A DNA stretch of 8,945 nt, taken from Lysobacteraceae bacterium. Lineage in GTDB: Bacteria > Pseudomonadota > Gammaproteobacteria > Xanthomonadales > Xanthomonadaceae. A model generated the notes under the pieces. The model saw only the letters and a program-made list of their open reading frames with translations. It was not told the origin of the DNA and made no database searches. Numbering within the stretch: position 1 is the stretch's first letter; every line of letters begins with the position of its first letter. The stretch is taken from assembly GCA_017990865.1 (NCBI GenBank), contig JAGNNB010000104.1, positions 1-8,945 of the forward strand, read 5' to 3'. Of this stretch, positions 1 through 5,406 are shown piece after piece. A program made the position numbers and the translations under genes.

Positions 1-348
1 ATCGAAGGCAAGATCGAAGGCGCCGGTCATGTGCGCATCGCGGGCAAATTCAAAGGCGACGCGAACGTCGAAGGCGATCTGTCGCTGGAACGCGGCGCGA
101 AACTCAACGGCAGCGTGCGCGCGAACAAAGTGACGATCGCGGGCGAACTCGAAGGCAATATCGAATCGGCGCAGCGCGTCGAATTGTTGGAATCGGCCTC
201 GGTGGTCGGCGACATCAAGGCGGGCACGCTGACGGTGGCCGCCGGCTCGAAAATCCGCGGCCATATCGATTGCGGCTGGGAAAGCGGCAGCGCGCCCGCC
301 ACGGCGAAAAGCAACGGCAAAGCCTCCGCTCCGGCGCAAGACGCGTAA
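1..348 (+). CDS. Bactofilin family protein, 5' end cut by window
   Basis: Bactofilins are small polymer-forming cytoskeletal proteins that assemble without nucleotide into filaments or membrane-bound sheets and act as scaffolds for cell shape or polar proteins. The frame is open from the first base, so 115 residues are visible and the real start lies outside the window; the GTG at 31 is an internal Val codon. The visible part is a run of short beta-strand repeats with regularly spaced Gly and hydrophobic residues (for example IAGKFKGDANVEGDL, VTIAGELEGNIESAQRVELL and VVGDIKAGTLTVAAGSKIRG). This is the right-handed beta-helix pattern of the family. A low-complexity Ala/Ser/Lys tail of about 25 residues follows, as is common for bactofilin ends. 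The stop codon is TAA. The zinc-ribbon gene starts 52 nt downstream on the same strand and may be co-transcribed. The family call is secure; the specific cellular role is unknown. Confidence 0.9.
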   Translation: MEGKIEGAGHVRIAGKFKGDANVEGDLSLERGAKLNGSVRANKVTIAGELEGNIESAQRVELLESASVVGDIKAGTLTVAAGSKIRGHIDCGWESGSAPATAKSNGKASAPAQDA

Positions 349-400
349 TCGTTCGGCAGCGGCGCGAGCCGAATGAAACGTACCGCATGAGTCGAGCGGA

Positions 401-754
401 ATGAAACCGGGCACGACCACCGCGGGGGCGACGCGCAGTTGCCCCCACTGCAAGGCCACGATTCTGGAAAGCGCGGTGATCTGCCCCGCTTGCAAGCACT
501 ATCTGCGCTACGACTCCGACGCGCGACCGGCCAAACCCAAAGAAGTGCCCTTGCATGTCGAGGGCACGATCCGTCATCCGGCCGACGGCGATCCCTGGGA
601 ATACTCGATCGTCGTCGTGATTCGCGACGAGCGCGGCCAGGAGATCGGTCGTCAAGTCGTCGGCGTCGGCGCCTTGCACGCAAACGATCAACGCAGTTTC
701 AGTCTATCGGTGGAAGTGTTCGAGGCAAAAGGCGCGAAGCCGCGCAAACATTGA
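401..754 (+). CDS. Small zinc-ribbon protein with beta-rich C-terminal domain, unknown function
   Basis: This 117-residue protein starts at an ATG preceded by GAGCGGA. The N-terminus carries two CxxC pairs, C14-C17 (SCPHCKA) and C28-C31 (CPACKHYL), spaced as in a rubredoxin-like zinc ribbon that would bind one Zn ion. After a Lys/Pro-rich linker (residues 41-50), residues 51-108 form a predicted beta domain (LHVEGTIRHP, WEYSIVVVIRDERG, RQVVGVGAL, FSLSVEVFEA). It ends in a basic tail (AKPRKH). There is no signal peptide or membrane segment, so it is probably cytoplasmic. Position 52 nt after the bactofilin stop, on the same strand, suggests a shared transcript and possibly a partner role in scaffold assembly, but that is inference. 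An ATG at 387 is in another frame and stops at once. I do not recognise a named family with certainty. The gene looks intact. Confidence 0.78.
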   Translation: MKPGTTTAGATRSCPHCKATILESAVICPACKHYLRYDSDARPAKPKEVPLHVEGTIRHPADGDPWEYSIVVVIRDERGQEIGRQVVGVGALHANDQRSFSLSVEVFEAKGAKPRKH

Positions 755-917
755 GGGAAGCGTCGAGACGCCGGAAAGCGCGAACTCGCCGCTGAGAACT
801 CACTGCTGAAGCGATAGCGCAAACGCGGCCAGTCTTGTGCGCGGCGCTCGAACATCCTTCCTGTGGCGAAGAATTGCATCGCAGCACTCCGCCGTACCGC
901 AGCAGAAGCGTTAAAGG

Positions 918-1043
918 CCTGAATCATTGACTGCAGTCATCCCGGCGAAAGCCGGGATCCAGCCTTATCAAGAGTTCACTGAATCAAGAGTTCACTGAGA
1001 AGCTGGACCCCGGCTTTCGCCGGGGCGACGAACGATTCAGACC
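918..1043. repeat. REP-like long imperfect inverted repeat (paired palindromes)
   Basis: The core arms are 28 bp each, at 936-963 and 1002-1029. The right arm reversed reads GTCGCCCCGGCGAAAGCC..., against GTCATCCCGGCGAAAGCC... in the left arm, with only a few mismatches. Similarity extends outward in weaker form: CTGAATCATT near 919-928 pairs with AACGATTCAG at 1031-1040. Each arm is also a hairpin by itself. In the left arm, 939-958 is an 8-bp stem with a GAAA loop; in the right arm, 1008-1025 is a 7-bp stem with a TTTC loop (GAAA on the other strand). Two head-to-head palindromes of this kind are typical of REP/REPIN elements, and the CCGGCGAAAGCCGG core is widespread in GC-rich proteobacteria. 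Lying between convergent genes, 18 nt past the msrA stop, it could also end transcription from both sides, although no clear T-tract follows either stem. Confidence 0.85.
967..998. repeat. Exact 16-bp tandem duplication in the REP loop
   Basis: The unit ATCAAGAGTTCACTGA occurs twice with no gap and no mismatch, at 967-982 and 983-998. The pair fills almost all of the spacer between the two arms of the surrounding inverted repeat. Perfect identity suggests a recent duplication, for example by replication slippage at the hairpin. Confidence 0.95.
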
Positions 1044-1047
1044 TTCA

Positions 1048-1737
1048 TTAACGGCTCGCGGCATTCCATGGCCGGTAAAGTTCGGGGAACATCTTCTCCA
1101 ACGCAGCGATCTTGGGCAGATCGTGGTACACGATGTAAGGCTGTCTCGGATTGAGCCGCGCATAATCCTGATGGTAGTCCTCGGCGCGATAGAACGCTTT
1201 CAGCGATCCCACTTCGGTGACGATCCGCGCCGGGAAACGCTTGGCGGCATCGAGTTGGGCGATGTAGGCCCTGGCGATCTCGGCCTGCTGCGGGTTCGTC
1301 GCGAAAATTTCCGAGCGATATTGCGTACCCACATCCGGGCCTTGCCGATTCAATTGCGTCGGATCGTGCGCGACGGAAAAGAATATCTTGAGCAAGCGAC
1401 CATAAGTGATCTGCGCGGGATCGTAGACGATCCGCACCGCTTCCGCATGTTTGGAAACACCGCTGCTCACAGCCTCGTAGTTGGCGTCGGCGCTACCGCC
1501 GCCGGCATAGCCCGATTCCACGCGCTTGACGCCTTTGGTGTGTTCGAACACCGCCTCGATGCCCCAGAAACAGCCCCCGGCCAACACCGCGACCTGTTCT
1601 TTTCCGGCAGAGAGCGGCGCGTCCAGCGTTGCGTCCGGCAGAGCGACGGATTTGCCTGCAGCGCAAGCGCTGGCGGCAAGCGCGACGAAGAGGCTGAGCG
1701 ACCAGGGCAGCGCGCGCAAAATTGAGCGGAGATTCAT
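1048..1737 (-). CDS. msrA: Peptide-methionine (S)-S-oxide reductase MsrA, exported, single catalytic Cys
   Basis: MsrA reduces the S epimer of methionine sulfoxide in oxidised proteins. From the start chosen here the protein has 229 residues. Residues 1-29 form a Sec-type signal peptide: basic start (MNLRSILR), hydrophobic core (ALPWSLSLFVALAAS), then SACAAG. A lipoprotein Cys at residue 25 is possible but the lipobox is poor. The catalytic motif GGCFWG places the active Cys at 56. Further family hallmarks are the HAE motif near residue 98, HDPTQLNRQG at 124-133, GTQYRS at 137-142 and AEDYHQDYARLNP near 185-197. No Cys follows C56, so the usual C-terminal resolving cysteines are absent and recycling must be of the 1-Cys type or use an external thiol. 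The frame is open back to an ATG at 1791, which would add 18 residues and bury the signal; 1737 is preferred, with GAGA 10 nt upstream. msrB lies 58 nt upstream on the same strand, probably in one operon. Confidence 0.93.
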   Translation of the reverse strand: MNLRSILRALPWSLSLFVALAASACAAGKSVALPDATLDAPLSAGKEQVAVLAGGCFWGIEAVFEHTKGVKRVESGYAGGGSADANYEAVSSGVSKHAEAVRIVYDPAQITYGRLLKIFFSVAHDPTQLNRQGPDVGTQYRSEIFATNPQQAEIARAYIAQLDAAKRFPARIVTEVGSLKAFYRAEDYHQDYARLNPRQPYIVYHDLPKIAALEKMFPELYRPWNAASR

Positions 1738-1795
1738 CGTGAGGTTCTCGATTCGGACGTGCGAAGGAGCGAAAGAACGAAACATCGACATTCGG

Positions 1796-2431
1796 TCATT
1801 TCGCGGCGGCGCGGGCTGCGGCGGCCGGCGAAAATGTCAGCGCGACCGAATTCATGCAGTAACGCAAACCGGTGGGCGGCGGGCCGTCGTCGAAGACATG
1901 CCCCAGATGCGCATCGCAGCGGGCGCAGGCCACTTCGGTGCGGGTCATGCCGTAGGTCAGATCTTCGCGCTCAATGACGTTCTCGCGCGCGATGGCGCGC
2001 CAGAAACTGGGCCAGCCGGTGTTCGATTCGTACTTCGTTTTCGCATCGAACAATGCGGTGCCGCAGCACGCGCAGCGATAGACGCCCGCGGCTTTGTTCT
2101 TCAGCAACGCGCCGGTGTAGGCACGCTCGGTGCCCGCGTTGCGGGTCACGTCGTAGGCCTGCGGCGACAGGCGCTTGCGCCACTCGGCTTCGCTGCGCAC
2201 GAGCGTCGGCAGATCGACGACGCGCAGCGGCCGGCCATCGTCGGCGAATTCGGCGATACGCACCGCGTTCGTGGCTGCGCCGCGCTTCGAAACGCCGTTC
2301 GCAGCTGCGAACGCGCGCAACGGCGCGAGCGCGAGACCGGCCAACGCGAACGACGACACCGCCAGAAACCGGCGGCGCGAGGCGCGCAAGGAACGGGCAT
2401 CGGGAAACTTCGGAACTCGCGGTCGCTTCAT
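1796..2431 (-). CDS. msrB: Peptide-methionine (R)-S-oxide reductase MsrB, Tat-exported
   Basis: MsrB reduces the R epimer of methionine sulfoxide and so complements the adjacent MsrA. The protein is 211 residues from the ATG at 2431, which has AGGA 8 nt upstream; a longer frame to 2578 adds Arg-rich sequence with no family similarity and is rejected. Residues 18-42 are a twin-arginine signal (SRRRFLA followed by SSFALAGLALAPLRAFA), so export of the folded, zinc-loaded enzyme to the periplasm is likely. The SelR domain spans about 82-202. Zinc-binding CxxC pairs are C120/C123 (YRCACCGTALF) and C169/C172 (ACARCDAHLGHVF). The catalytic Cys is C192 in RYCMNSVALTF. The GWPSF motif at 139-143 is preceded by Thr138, where many MsrBs carry the resolving Cys. 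The extra C122 inside the first CxxC pair could in principle take part in recycling; this is conjecture. Confidence 0.94.
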   Translation of the reverse strand: MKRPRVPKFPDARSLRASRRRFLAVSSFALAGLALAPLRAFAAANGVSKRGAATNAVRIAEFADDGRPLRVVDLPTLVRSEAEWRKRLSPQAYDVTRNAGTERAYTGALLKNKAAGVYRCACCGTALFDAKTKYESNTGWPSFWRAIARENVIEREDLTYGMTRTEVACARCDAHLGHVFDDGPPPTGLRYCMNSVALTFSPAAAARAAAK

Positions 2432-2439
2432 CGTGACGA

Positions 2440-2443
2440 TCCT
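2440..2443 (-). promoter_or_regulatory. Ribosome binding site deciding the msrB start
   Basis: AGGA on the minus strand lies 8 nt before the ATG at 2431. This is the only in-frame ATG here with both a good Shine-Dalgarno sequence and a Tat signal directly behind it, so it sets the start. Confidence 0.65.
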
Positions 2444-2699
2444 ATCGGGTAGCGTTGGCGGGCGGTATCGACGAAAACTACGGTGTTCGATCGCGTGCGG
2501 ATGCAGCGGGTGAATTCGGATCGACAAATCCGTTCGCTCGATGGCCGGTGCGCAGAGGGTCGATCTTCGTACGCACAATGAGAGCGCGCCACAGCGCGAA
2601 TCGGTGTACGGCTCATGGCGTCGGGCGACGAGCGGTTCAGCGGCGGTTCGCTCTCGCGTGGGTCGCGAGCTCGACGGGTTGGCCGGTGGTTACGCGACA

Positions 2700-2764
2700 G
2701 ACTGCTTTCGAGGGCGACTTTCGAAGGTCGGTTTCGAAGACTGCTTTGGAAAATCGCTTTCGAA
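2700..2764. repeat. Five tandem 13-bp units with TTTCGAA core
   Basis: Five units follow each other without gaps at 2700, 2713, 2726, 2739 and 2752: GACTGCTTTCGAG, GGCGACTTTCGAA, GGTCGGTTTCGAA, GACTGCTTTGGAA, AATCGCTTTCGAA. The rough consensus is GRYYGCTTTCGAA. The last seven positions are nearly invariant and contain the self-complementary TTCGAA, while the first five vary. The following 13 bases and the 13 before do not fit, so the array is bounded. A period of 13 is not a multiple of three, which argues against coding. The array lies 25 nt past the last feo-cluster stop codon and about 270 bp upstream of msrB. It may be a minisatellite or an array of protein-binding sites. Confidence 0.88.
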
Positions 2765-2789
2765 AGCCGCCGCGCTTCGCGACGACCAG

Positions 2790-3053
2790 TCAGACGACGC
2801 GTTCGCCGGGGTCGGTCTCGCAGCGGTCGCAGCCTCCGCAGGCGCCGGTCGCGGCGTTCAGCGGCGTCGGCGCGATGCGACGCCCCAATGCGCGCAACCA
2901 ATGCGGACGCGCTTCGCGCACCAGCGGCGCGGCGAGCGCGATGCGCAGCCGACGCTCGAGGCGCGGCAATTGTTTGCGCAGCACGACCCACGCGCTGATC
3001 GCCACCGCTGCGGCGACGATCAGGTATTGCAGCGCGAGCGGCATCGTCGTCAT
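2790..3053 (-). CDS. Small FeoB-linked membrane protein with C-terminal CxxCxxC (DUF6587-like)
   Basis: The protein has 87 residues. The start at 3053 comes 4 nt after the feoB stop, with GAGG overlapping that stop, so translation is probably coupled to feoB; a longer frame to 3107 would overlap feoB widely and is not favoured. One membrane helix spans about residues 6-25 (LALQYLIVAAAVAISAWVVL). A basic amphipathic stretch follows (RKQLPRLERRLR... RALGRRIAP), then a soluble tail with C72, C75 and C78 in CGGCDRC. The layout resembles the DUF6587 family and, in general plan, the small Cys-rich membrane proteins found after feoB in other bacteria. A role in binding ferrous iron or in FeoB assembly is suggested by position and cysteines but not shown. 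No FeoC-type winged-helix gene is present here. Confidence 0.85.
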   Translation of the reverse strand: MTTMPLALQYLIVAAAVAISAWVVLRKQLPRLERRLRIALAAPLVREARPHWLRALGRRIAPTPLNAATGACGGCDRCETDPGERVV

Positions 3054-3057
3054 CGCC

Positions 3058-4932
3058 TCAGCCCGCGCCCAGCGCCACCGCGATTTGATACGTCGCGAAC
3101 GACGCACCGTAGGCCAAGGCGAACAGGTAGAACATCGCCGCGAACATGCGCTTCCAGGAATTGGTCTCGCGTTTGATCGTCGCCAGCGTGGACACGCACA
3201 TCGGCGCGTAGACGTACCACGCCAGCAGCGACAGCGCCGTGGCCAGCGACCAATCCTGCGCGATCAACGGCGACAGCGCGTTCGCGGCGTCGGCGTCGTT
3301 CGCGGCCGACAGCGCATAGACCGTCGCCAGCGACGAGACCGCCACTTCGCGCGCGGCGAGACCCGGAATCAGCGCGATGCAGATTTGCCAGTTGAACCCC
3401 ACCGGCGCGAATACGACTTCCAACGCATGACCGATGCGCCCGGCGAAGCTGTAGTCGATCGCCGGGCCGAGCGCGCCCGCGGGCGGCACCGGGAACGACA
3501 GCAAAAACCACAGCAAAATCGTCAACGCCAGGATGATGCCGCCCACACGTTTGAGGAAGATCGCGGCGCGTTCCCACAAACCGATCAGCACGTCACGCGG
3601 ATGCGGCACGCGATACGACGGCAATTCCAGCAACAGCGGGTGCTCGCCCTTGTCGCGTCGCCAGCGCTTCATCACGAAAGCCACGATCAGTGCGCTGACG
3701 ATGGCGGCCGCGTACAGGCCGAACAGCACCAGCCCCTGCAGATTGAACACGCCCCACACGTCGCGACGCGGGATGAAGGCGCCGATCAACAGCGCGTAGA
3801 CCGGCAAACGCGCCGAACACGTCATCAACGGCGCGACCAGGATCGTCGCCATGCGGTCGCGCGGGTCCTGGATCGAGCGCGTGGCCATGATGCCCGGCAC
3901 CGCGCAGGCGAAGCTCGACAACAACGGAATGAAGCTGCGACCGGACAGACCTGCCTTGAACATCCAGCGATCGAGCAGGAACGCCGCACGCGGCAAATAG
4001 CCGGACTCTTCGAGCGCGAGAATGAAAGCGAACAGGATGAGAATCTGCGGCAGGAAGATCAGAACACCGCCCAGGCCGGCGATCACGCCATCCACCACGA
4101 GGCTTTTCAACGGCCCGTCGGGCATCGCGCCGCCCACCGCATCGCCCAGCCACACGGTCGCTGTGTCGATACCGTCCATCAACGGCGTCGCCCAGGCGTA
4201 CACCGCCTGGAAAATCAGGAACATCACCGTCGCCAGCGCCAGCAGACCGATTACCGGATGCAACAGCCAGCGATCCAGAGCGTCGTCGACGCGCCCGGTG
4301 CGCGTGGGCATCGTCACGGCGAGTTCGATCAAGTGCCGCGTCCGCGCGTGCATCGCGTCGATCGACATCTCCGCGTCGGCCGGAGGCTGCGGCGGATGCG
4401 CGGCCACGGCATCGAGCTGCGCCAGCAAAGCGCGCGCGCCGTCGCGGCGCACGGCGACGGTTTCGACCACCGGCACGCCGAGTTCGCGCTGCAGCGCCGA
4501 CACGTCGATCGTAATGCCGCGCCGACGCGCCGCATCCATCATGTTCAACGCGATCACCACCGGTTTGCCCAGCGCGATGACTTCCAACGCGAAACGCAAA
4601 TGCAGGCGAAGATTCGTTGCGTCCACCACGCACACCAACGCATCGGGCGGCGGTTCGCCGGGGTAGAACCCGCGGCAAATATCGCGAGTGACGGCTTCGT
4701 CCAGGCTCGCGGCCTGCAGGCTGTAGGCACCGGGCAGATCGAGCAACGCTAACGGACGGCCGCCGGGCGAGACCAGACGCCCTTCTTTACGTTCGATGGT
4801 GACGCCGGCGTAATTCGCGACTTTCTGACGACTGCCGGTCAACAGGTTGAACAGCGCTGTCTTGCCGCAGTTCGGATTGCCGATCAACGCGAGACGGAAC
4901 GCGGACGCGCTCTGGGCGGCGACTTCGGTCAT
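3058..4932 (-). CDS. feoB: Ferrous iron transporter FeoB
   Basis: FeoB is the inner-membrane Fe(II) permease with an N-terminal G domain. This one has 624 residues, shorter than the roughly 770 of E. coli FeoB but complete in motifs. G domain: G1 GNPNCGKT at 18-25, G2 Thr in YAGVTIE near 45, G3 DLPG at 65-68, G4 NMMD at 130-133, and probable G5 ETVAVRR near 157-163. A helical GDP-release-inhibitor-like segment follows, to about residue 205. The membrane part has several helices and both Gate repeats: SFACAVPGIMATR with MTCSARLPVY, and later IPGLAAREVAVSSLATVY with YAPMCVSTLATIKRET. The conserved Gate cysteines are present. Its ATG overlaps the feoA stop (ATGA), so the two are translationally coupled. 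Expression is expected under low iron through the Fur-like site upstream of feoA. Confidence 0.97.
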   Translation of the reverse strand: MTEVAAQSASAFRLALIGNPNCGKTALFNLLTGSRQKVANYAGVTIERKEGRLVSPGGRPLALLDLPGAYSLQAASLDEAVTRDICRGFYPGEPPPDALVCVVDATNLRLHLRFALEVIALGKPVVIALNMMDAARRRGITIDVSALQRELGVPVVETVAVRRDGARALLAQLDAVAAHPPQPPADAEMSIDAMHARTRHLIELAVTMPTRTGRVDDALDRWLLHPVIGLLALATVMFLIFQAVYAWATPLMDGIDTATVWLGDAVGGAMPDGPLKSLVVDGVIAGLGGVLIFLPQILILFAFILALEESGYLPRAAFLLDRWMFKAGLSGRSFIPLLSSFACAVPGIMATRSIQDPRDRMATILVAPLMTCSARLPVYALLIGAFIPRRDVWGVFNLQGLVLFGLYAAAIVSALIVAFVMKRWRRDKGEHPLLLELPSYRVPHPRDVLIGLWERAAIFLKRVGGIILALTILLWFLLSFPVPPAGALGPAIDYSFAGRIGHALEVVFAPVGFNWQICIALIPGLAAREVAVSSLATVYALSAANDADAANALSPLIAQDWSLATALSLLAWYVYAPMCVSTLATIKRETNSWKRMFAAMFYLFALAYGASFATYQIAVALGAG

Positions 4933-5180
4933 ACGCCCTCGTCGGCATTCGGGCGCAACCGCACCCGTGCCGCCTCGCCGCGACGCAACGCGAAACGAGT
5001 GAATCCGATTTGGATCAGCAGCGGCTCGGCGCCGAACGGCCCGGTAGCGACCACTTCCACGCGCTCGCCCGCCACGAAGCCCAACTCGCGCAACCGTCTG
5101 GCGACGGCATCGTTCGTCATCAGATCTTCGACGGTCTCCACCCAGGCACCGACACGCAATGGCAGCTCGTTCAGTTTCAC
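4929..5180 (-). CDS. feoA: Ferrous iron transport protein FeoA
   Basis: FeoA is a small cytoplasmic SH3-like protein needed for Fe(II) uptake through FeoB, probably by contacting its G domain. The protein has 83 residues, the normal size. Family features are the MKLNELPLRVGAWVETV start, the AVARRLRELGFVAGERVEVV segment (the FeoA LxxLGfxpGexVxvv pattern) and the end FTRFALRRGEAARVRL. The start is GTG at 5180, supported by length and by agreement with the usual MKL start. No in-frame ATG lies between it and an in-frame stop upstream, and its Shine-Dalgarno sequence is weak. It is the first gene of the feoA-feoB-small membrane protein operon, just downstream of a Fur-box-like palindrome. Confidence 0.95.
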   Translation of the reverse strand: MKLNELPLRVGAWVETVEDLMTNDAVARRLRELGFVAGERVEVVATGPFGAEPLLIQIGFTRFALRRGEAARVRLRPNADEGV

Positions 5181-5191
5181 GCGATCGTCAG

Positions 5192-5208
5192 TTGGGAATA
5201 GTTCTCAA
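5192..5208 (-). promoter_or_regulatory. Candidate Fur box upstream of feoA
   Basis: On the minus strand the 17 bases read TTGAGAACTATTCCCAA. The arms TTGAGAA and TTCCCAA are inverted repeats with one mismatch and a 3-nt spacer. This matches the layout of the classical Fur operator core GAGAATCATTCTC. It ends 11 nt before the feoA GTG and overlaps the expected transcription start, so iron-loaded Fur bound here would block the promoter. The position in front of an iron-uptake operon supports the call; binding is inferred. Confidence 0.7.
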
Positions 5209-5209
5209 T

Positions 5210-5218
5210 TGTATATCA
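5210..5218 (-). promoter_or_regulatory. Extended -10 element of the feoA promoter
   Basis: On the minus strand the sequence reads TGATATACA: a TG one base ahead of TATACA, as in extended -10 promoters. No good -35 box is found about 17 bp upstream, which fits an extended -10 type. It abuts the Fur-box-like palindrome. This AT-rich patch stands out from the GC-rich surroundings. Confidence 0.5.
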
Positions 5219-5373
5219 CGAGGGCCGGCGGTCGGGCTTTGATCTAAACCGGCAAAGACGCTCGCACGGGCGCTCGCATGATGCTCGGTCGGAATCGCCG
5301 CAGGCGCGACCCAGCGGAGCTTCCAGGCGCTTCGGCGCCCCCGAAGGCGTCGTTCAGAATCCCCCGGAGCCGC

Positions 5374-5379
5374 TATGAT
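5374..5379 (+). promoter_or_regulatory. Possible -10 element of the liuC operon
   Basis: TATGAT lies 27 bp before the liuC ATG and is the only AT-rich hexamer near this start. The -35 region (about 5351-5358, CGTTCAGA) matches the consensus poorly. The gap to feoA (5181-5406) is divergent, so a rightward promoter is needed here. Confidence 0.4.
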
Positions 5380-5396
5380 GCGGCCACTCCCGGCAC

Positions 5397-5402
5397 AGGT
5401 GA
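5397..5402 (+). promoter_or_regulatory. Ribosome binding site deciding the liuC start
   Basis: AGGTGA lies 4 nt before the ATG at 5407. This favours 5407 over the in-frame upstream ATG codons at 5278 and 5281, whose extra residues are Arg/Pro-rich and unlike the family. Confidence 0.75.
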
Positions 5403-5406
5403 CAGC

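Larger units (their letters stand above)
755..1047. other. Convergent intergenic region
   Basis: This 293-bp gap separates the rightward zinc-ribbon gene from the leftward msrA. Positions 755 to about 915 show no plausible gene, promoter or RNA. The rest is filled by a REP-like inverted repeat with a tandem duplication in its loop, listed separately. Confidence 0.7.
2432..2789. other. Long intergenic region between feo operon end and msrB
   Basis: This stretch of 358 bp contains no gene I can support. Frames crossing it give Arg/Ser-rich translations without recognisable domains. It must hold the msrB promoter (2432 to about 2600, minus strand), but no convincing -35/-10 pair is visible. It must also hold the end of the feo transcript. 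At 2771-2781 CGCG-CTT-CGCG could make a small hairpin 9 nt past the stop of the last feo-cluster gene, too short for a confident terminator. The striking content is the 13-bp tandem array at 2700-2764. Confidence 0.7.

Noticed and set aside
1738..1791. Longer MsrA start at 1791
   Set aside because: No Shine-Dalgarno sequence is present, and 18 extra residues would precede a well-formed signal peptide. It stays possible if MsrA is membrane-anchored rather than processed.
2460..2500. ECF-sigma-like promoter for msrB (minus-strand GAAC ... CGTC)
   Set aside because: The two blocks are only about a dozen bases apart, shorter than the 16-17 nt usual for ECF promoters.
2432..2991. Arg/Ser-rich minus-strand frame covering the 13-bp repeats
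   Set aside because: The repeat period is not a multiple of three and changes frame at each unit. There is no recognisable protein pattern or ribosome site, and the frame overlaps the DUF6587-like gene.
2455..4752. A 765-codon open frame on the plus strand opposite feoB
   Set aside because: Its translation is Arg/His/Gln-rich without any domain, and it runs antisense to feoB, whose motifs are complete. It is a GC-rich shadow frame.
5326..5339. GGCGC-TTCG-GCGCC hairpin in the feoA-liuC gap as a terminator or riboswitch
   Set aside because: The stem is 5 bp, no T-tract follows, and no gene ends here. In DNA of this GC content such short hairpins are expected by chance.
5278..5406. Upstream start for liuC adding 43 residues
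   Set aside because: The extension is Arg/Pro-rich and spans the likely promoter TATGAT. The ATG at 5407 has a strong ribosome site and gives the normal family length.
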